In this document: piece after piece, positions 59,001 through 64,000 of the stretch
How positions within the stretch are numbered: the first letter of the stretch is position 1
Layout of the letters: each line of letters starts with the position of its first letter
Assembly: GCA_030248065.1 (NCBI GenBank)
Contig: JASAMV010007783.1
Span: 62,001 to 126,000, forward strand
DNA length: 64,000 bases
Direction of reading: 5' to 3'
Source: Rhynchonema sp. JSB1_4
Taxonomy: Eukaryota > Nematoda > Chromadorea > Monhysterida > Xyalidae
Program-made: the position numbers and the translations under genes
The notes under the pieces: model-generated
Databases searched by the model: none
The model's input: the letters and a program-made list of their open reading frames with translations, nothing else
What the model was told of the DNA's origin: nothing

Positions 59001-60901
59001 CATCGGCGCATTTTAATAATCGGTTTCTTGCAATTGTGAGGTGTGTTTGTTCACAGTGAGTCCAGTAACCAACCTCCCACACGACAATGGATAAAAACAT
59101 CTTCGGATGATATCTTCGTCGGTTAACAACAAGCGAATGAAGTCAAATCAGATTCCTTTTGATTTCATTCCCTGGCAAATTACGTTAGGCGCCTCATTTT
59201 CCTTTTTCAACCCCATTCAGCTGGGGAACCGGCCGGAAGCCTCGTCAAAGTTACCAATTGTGTGTCTGCTCAAGCGGGCAATGGGTCTGGAGAAAAGTTT
59301 TTATATGCGATGGTTAGAAAGCCGTCACTTTCACGTTGCTCGCTACTAAATCTGTTTCTTATCGATTCAGTCAGCCGCGTATGTATGTGCACATGCATGG
59401 TGTATTCTATGCCTTGCTTGACGTCTCCGTCCGTGGCCTCTATTAAAAACGCCGTTTGGCTGCAGGGAAACTTGTCAAATGTTTTTAACTCGGGTACCGT
59501 GCGGCCAGGCTAAGGCGCTTCTGAGTGACAGCGCCCTTCAACTTGGTCACATGTCTACCACATTCAAACTCTGTCCGTCAAGGAACGTTTGTAGCCCACC
59601 CAGACGCCACTACAATGTATAATTCTTGATATTTTCGGGCGCAAAGCCAACCACTTTCGCACATTCGGTTGTTCGTATCAAGTCCACATCTCTGTTGTGT
59701 GACTTATTCTTGGATCTTGTTGTGACAAAAACAATAGTTGTCAGTGGTCACAAGCTTAGTAATAGGACCCAACAACGTGACCCATCTGGATTAAGCCCCA
59801 TCTCTTTAGTATTCGCCTTGTGCTTCATCGCTACAACAATTGAGAGCATGGGCTGGCAAAGGGTGTCAAAATCCATGTTAGTCTATCATCACGAGCTGTT
59901 CTGCCAGGTTGTTTTAATGTTGTACCAAAATGGGTCAGCATTGGCTTTGCTGGATAAATACTGTGTCATTCAAAAGGAAAGTATGTCCGACAACTTCACT
60001 TGTATCATCATAAATCCGAAACGCTCTGATTCAGACACCAACATTACCGAAGTGGCCAGAAGTCAGCGTATGCAGTTTATCTTGGTCGCGCACAATTGAC
60101 AGCCACAACGAAGCTCTGCGCGCTGATTCAGTCGCACAAACGTGTATGATGGACTGTTTCGTATATAGGCTGACAAAACGAATATAGTTCTGATAGCAGC
60201 AATCCGACGTCTTCTTCCTTCTTCTTTCACACAGCGCGGCACGCAGCGAAATGTCAATTTTGATATCTAATTTAACGAATTTCGCACCGAAGCTGCAGCG
60301 CAGTACATCAAGAATCCAAAAAGCCCCACACCGCCACCGTCGGTCGTGCATTTATGTAATGTGATTCTCCATCCTTTACTGACGTTCACTGATGTTCGGC
60401 CTCTTGCTCTGATGAATGTATCTGCTTTGCTTGATTACTTGTATATTCGCTGCTCCACTGCCCTCTTGGACACACACACACGTACTGTAGATATTTAGCG
60501 AATGATATGTGCTTAATGTATCATGTGCGCGGATGCAGGTTCCGCTTTAAATGGATCCGGGTTTTGTCATCTCAGGGGGTATACGTACGTAGTCTTTCCT
60601 AGTCCCTATGCACTGGCAGTACCGAGCCAACATGCATCCCTTGCACAATTCTGAACCCGTTTTCGTCCAGTTTAGCACTTGCTTGCATGATCTATTGCGT
60701 TCCGAGAAAGGCTCACGCTGGACGCCAAACAGAGCGCAGTTAAAATTTTTGCCGTCTCGTTTGCAAAATGGTCATTATTGGTATGCCTGCCTTCATTTCA
60801 GGAGCGTCCATATTCCAACAGAATCCAGCAGCTTTGACTCAATGCCCACGTGAAATCGCAGCACCGAATTTTTCGTCAGAACCATTTTTGCAACAACCAA
60901 A

Positions 60902-63900
60902 ATGAAACATATTCTCGCATTTGTGCTATTCAGTCATATTGGCTTCCTCGGTAAGTTTTTACAATTGGTCAATCAGTTTTGCGTCCTGCTAACGAACCAC
61001 CATGGTGGCCACTTCAGAGAGTGCCCCGGTGCCCGAGCCGTGGTATGGCGACTTCATTGGTGCACTGAATGATCCACAAAACATTGGCATCAAGGGCGAC
61101 GTGTACGTAGTCAATGATACAGCACTGCAAATTATTGGATTCGCTTACAATGCTGATATGCCCGGTGAGTTGCGGCTGCAAACGGGGATATCTTCTTTTG
61201 TGCGACAAAATAATGAATTAAAAATCGTTGTTCACTCAAGGCGGGAAGACTTGCCACAGTAAGTTCCGTTGTGTGTTGCTTATGCATTATACTGTATCTT
61301 ATCGTTCTGTACCTAAAGAGGCATAGCTGTAACTAGATTTTTGAACCCGAAAGTACATTACGTACAATTTCCTTCCCATATTCGGCATCTTGTCATTTTG
61401 CACTTGCATGAATATTGGCTGATTCCGCATAATTATAAAAATTTAATTTTAGGCAAAATGAAGTACTTTTTTGGCTTGAAAGAAGGTAAATTGCTGCTCT
61501 GACCGCGTGTAACAGTGTTCGATAGCCGAATGATCCATATTATATTATTTTGAGATCAATTGTTTATTTCTGCTCGTGCAAGAAACACATCAACTTTCGG
61601 TGATTATTCTGTCTAGCTGAAACACTTGGTTGATTTGACACCCGTAGCTTTTGTGCCGGGAGCCTAGCGTCTTGGCTTCAGTTCATTGTGATCCTTTTGC
61701 TTAGCGAGCGAATGTTGCGCTCTTGCAGAAGAATTATGAATTTTTGAAATTGGAGCACAATTTCTGAGAATAAAAATGTCAATTCGAATTATTTTTTCAG
61801 ATGTCTATTTCTGGGCCGACAAAACCGCGCAGCTCACCTCATCTGGTGTTCGCATTCCGACATTTGAATTTGGGTCAGTCAGCCGGAAGAAGTTTTTTAA
61901 TGAGTTTGTTGGATTTATTTATTATTCGCTGACACATACTTTTGCGAAGGTATGGGATGAAACTTGATTTGTTAAAAAAATTATCGTTTTAATGATGTTT
62001 CAGCAACAAGCCACTGAACGTGTACAGCAACGCACGTGTCGTGATCATGCTGCCACAGAATCACAGGGTCACCGACTTTAAATCGTTTGGACTATGGTGT
62101 CAGAGCTTTTTGGTCTGTCATTTCTGATTACCTCACTTGTAATTTGCATAATCATTGTTCTGCTTCGGCACTATACCTTTGCATAGACCGTGTGGGTTGA
62201 TTCACACGCCTGCTCTGTATCCGAATGGTTTCATACGACTAACTTTATGATTGAATGCCACGTTTGCGTGTCATCGATGGCGTTGCTTTGGCTGCCCTAA
62301 TCATGCACGACGAATTCCGCGATTGTTTCAGAAGAACTACGGTCACGTGAGTGTGCCAGTCGATCTGCAGCCGCCCAAGCCAGTGTTCCTCAACGGCACC
62401 ATTGCCGCGACCACATCCGGTCAGAAATACGGTGTCTCGTCTGGACCAGTGCTCGTACTCGACCGACGCACGATCAAAATTTATGGATTCATGTTCAGGG
62501 GAGACTCGGCACCTGGTCAGTCATAAATTGGGACAGAATTTTACCGGAGGTTTTCGTAAATTTATTGTACATTATTTTTTATACCACAATTTTATTTTTT
62601 TCAGATGGCAACATCCTAGCCGGCAAGGGCACTATCAACCCAGAAAACGGCATCCAAATCGGAATTCGTGGTCGCGATGAGCCTGATCGGTTAGACTTCG
62701 TATTCTGCTTGTTTATTTTGTCTGGGTTTTATCTGCTGAAAGTGAAATTGATTGACATCTCCGTAACCAAACTGCAACGTCAGTTTGACTAAGGAATTTG
62801 AAAGTCTGGAGCTTATCAGTTTTGAAAGAGAAAGCTTGCCCAGGTATTTGTTTGTTGTTTACTGTAGGCGGTTGAGTGTTCTTGCCATGTTTTGAAACGC
62901 TCCTAGTTTCCCTACTTAGTTTCTGCTTCATAGTGTTGGAAGGACTTTGTTTTTAAAAATGATGACTTACATACACACTGAAAAACAGTTCGGCACGCTG
63001 CAAGACTGGGACATTAGTTATAAATATAAGTGCGCCAAAACACGACGAGACGCGCAAATTACAAAAAACGTCTCCTGTATTCCCAGATTGTTACTCAGCC
63101 AGTGAACTAAATCATCTTGTGTCTTCCATAATGACGGTGGTGGCGTTACCCAGCACAGCACCACTCTGCCCGTTCACGTGATAGGCAGGCATAGCATCGC
63201 GTTTTATTGATAGCGTTTTGTTTGTTGACACAGTTCATTTGCCCAGACGAAACAAGTGATATTTAATCAGGGCTGTTTAAACTTAAACACATTTAATCGG
63301 TACTTAGATCAGATAGCAGGACTATTGCATCATATAGTTGGGTATCGAAGCTCCTGGGATATCAAAGAAATCACCAAATCCAAATTGCTCTGAAATGGAT
63401 CATGACGAGACCGTATCGTCATCGCAAGTACTGACTCAGCAGCTTGAGTCATGCTATGAGTATATAGCGGCAAGACATAAACGCATGAAGAGATGGCTTC
63501 TCAACTATCTGGTCGCTTACTTAGCGTTAGTTGATCAGGTTTAATCCTTTCCGTATGACACAACTCTGCGCTCTGAGGCCATACGTTCAGATTTCTGGTC
63601 TAACACACACCTGAAAATTCAAGAGCATTTGGTGCTGTTTCCAAATGATCATTAATCACAAAAACATTGATGTCGGACAATGCCAAGAGAGTGCCACTTT
63701 TTTCAGCATCACAGCGATCCACGACCGCTATTCGGGTCAGGACATCATCGTCGAGCTGCCAGCCACACACGACATCTACAGTATCGAATGGATCAGCGTG
63801 TACTGTATTCGATTCAGGGTCGACTTCGGCAACGTGCAGGTCGGAAGGATATCAGACCGCATTCCGCCGCATGTGCCGCCGCAGAGAATGGTCAGTTTTT

Positions 63901-64000
63901 TCATCCAACACCACCTTTCAATTGACATTACATACTTCGTCTATAACTCTAATTGTCCCTTTTTGTGCTTCAGTACGACGACGTGATCGTGGAACGCAAG
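60902..64000 (+). CDS. Tandem DM13-domain secreted protein, 5' part (3' end outside window)
   Basis: Eight exons in phase, the last cut by the window: 60902-60950, 61018-61164, 61801-61873, 62004-62112, 62332-62515, 62605-62689, 63707-63890, 63974-64000; 286 residues visible. Signal peptide ~1-16 (MKHILAFVLFSHIGFL). Two DM13 domains follow. Domain 1 (~26-130) has YGDFIGAL, KGDVYVVNDTALQIIGFAYNA, DVYFWADK, VVIMLP and FKSFGLWCQSF. Domain 2 (~137-245) has LNGTIAATTSG, SSGPVLVLDRRTIKIYGF, IIVELP and IEWISVYCIRFRVDFG. DM13 pairs occur with DOMON domains in Skeletor-like extracellular proteins; the remainder may carry DOMON downstream. A redox or electron-transfer role has been proposed for DM13 from its conserved cysteine. 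The acceptor of exon 4 is exactly TGATGTTTCAG. Donors are GTAAGT, GTGAGT, GTCAGT (three times), GTCTGT and GTTAGA. Confidence 0.9.

Larger units (their letters stand above)
48381..60901. other. Gene-poor block, T-rich on the + strand
   Basis: About 12.5 kb without a convincing spliced gene. The plus strand is biased to T (30 T, 13 A in 56161-56220; 26 T, 8 A in 57001-57060), the reverse of the block before the DDEL gene. Several plus-strand frames of 70-157 codons (49.3-50.6, 51.2, 52.8, 59.1, 59.6-60.1 and 60.6 kb) read like protein in places but are of chance length and lack known domains, apart from the 52.8-kb frame listed separately. Only one exact TGATGTTTCA (52497-52506) occurs between 48383 and 61992. 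Confidence 0.45.

Noticed and set aside
59626..60099. 157-codon plus frame
   Set aside because: Reads like protein but has no signal, domain or splice context; kept only as part of the weak mobile-element idea.

Overview
The window is eukaryotic nuclear DNA: every recognisable gene is split into short coding exons joined by GT...AG introns (about 50 bp to over 3 kb), with signal peptides, a metazoan transcription factor and no bacterial operon structure. A nematode is the best guess. A cell-surface protein at 35.4-38.2 kb carries three cysteine modules of the nematode ET type, the COE protein is of invertebrate UNC-3/Collier type, and a decamer resembling the core of nematode 21U-RNA (piRNA) promoters is scattered through the genic parts. 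I cannot name a species.

Layout. 0.1-2.0 kb (+): the 3' part of an SLC22-type transporter. 2.8-5.2 kb (-): two small secreted-peptide precursor genes, one with three FYSWH repeats between dibasic sites and one with a possible disulfide-closed peptide. 5.2-13.1 kb: no recognisable gene but several inverted-repeat elements: a 24-bp pair 440 bp apart, a perfect 63-bp hairpin ending in TTAA, a GC-rich foldback, and a 1.7-kb terminal-inverted-repeat element holding a ~107-bp tandem repeat and a tRNA-like sequence. 13.2-22.2 kb (-): a complete 14-exon COE/EBF (unc-3/collier) gene. 25.0-28.2 kb (-): a nine-exon secreted cysteine-rich protein that I do not recognise. 33.0-34.9 kb (+): a secreted four-module Kazal protein, convergent with 35.4-38.2 kb (-), the ET-module protein with a hydrophobic C-terminal tail. 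38.2-46.7 kb: gene-poor and A-rich on the + strand. 46.7-48.4 kb (+): a signal-peptide protein ending in DDEL, probably ER-resident. 48.4-60.9 kb: gene-poor and T-rich on the + strand. 60.9-64.0 kb (+): the 5' part of a tandem DM13-domain secreted protein that runs off the window.

The most unusual signal is not a gene. The decamer TGATGTTTCA (or its complement) occurs 19 times exactly where about 0.2 would be expected, on both strands, in introns, at splice sites, beside stop codons and in flanks of genes, and is almost absent from the two gene-poor blocks. It contains TGTTTCA, the heart of the Caenorhabditis 21U-RNA upstream motif, so one hypothesis is a gene-embedded set of piRNA loci. A second oddity is relaxed 5' splice sites: in these gene models 21 of 49 donors have a pyrimidine at intron position +3.

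The genes look like independent nervous-system, secretory and cell-surface genes; I see no pathway linking them. Exon borders were set by eye from reading-frame phase, splice consensus and, for COE, SLC22, Kazal and DM13, family conservation.
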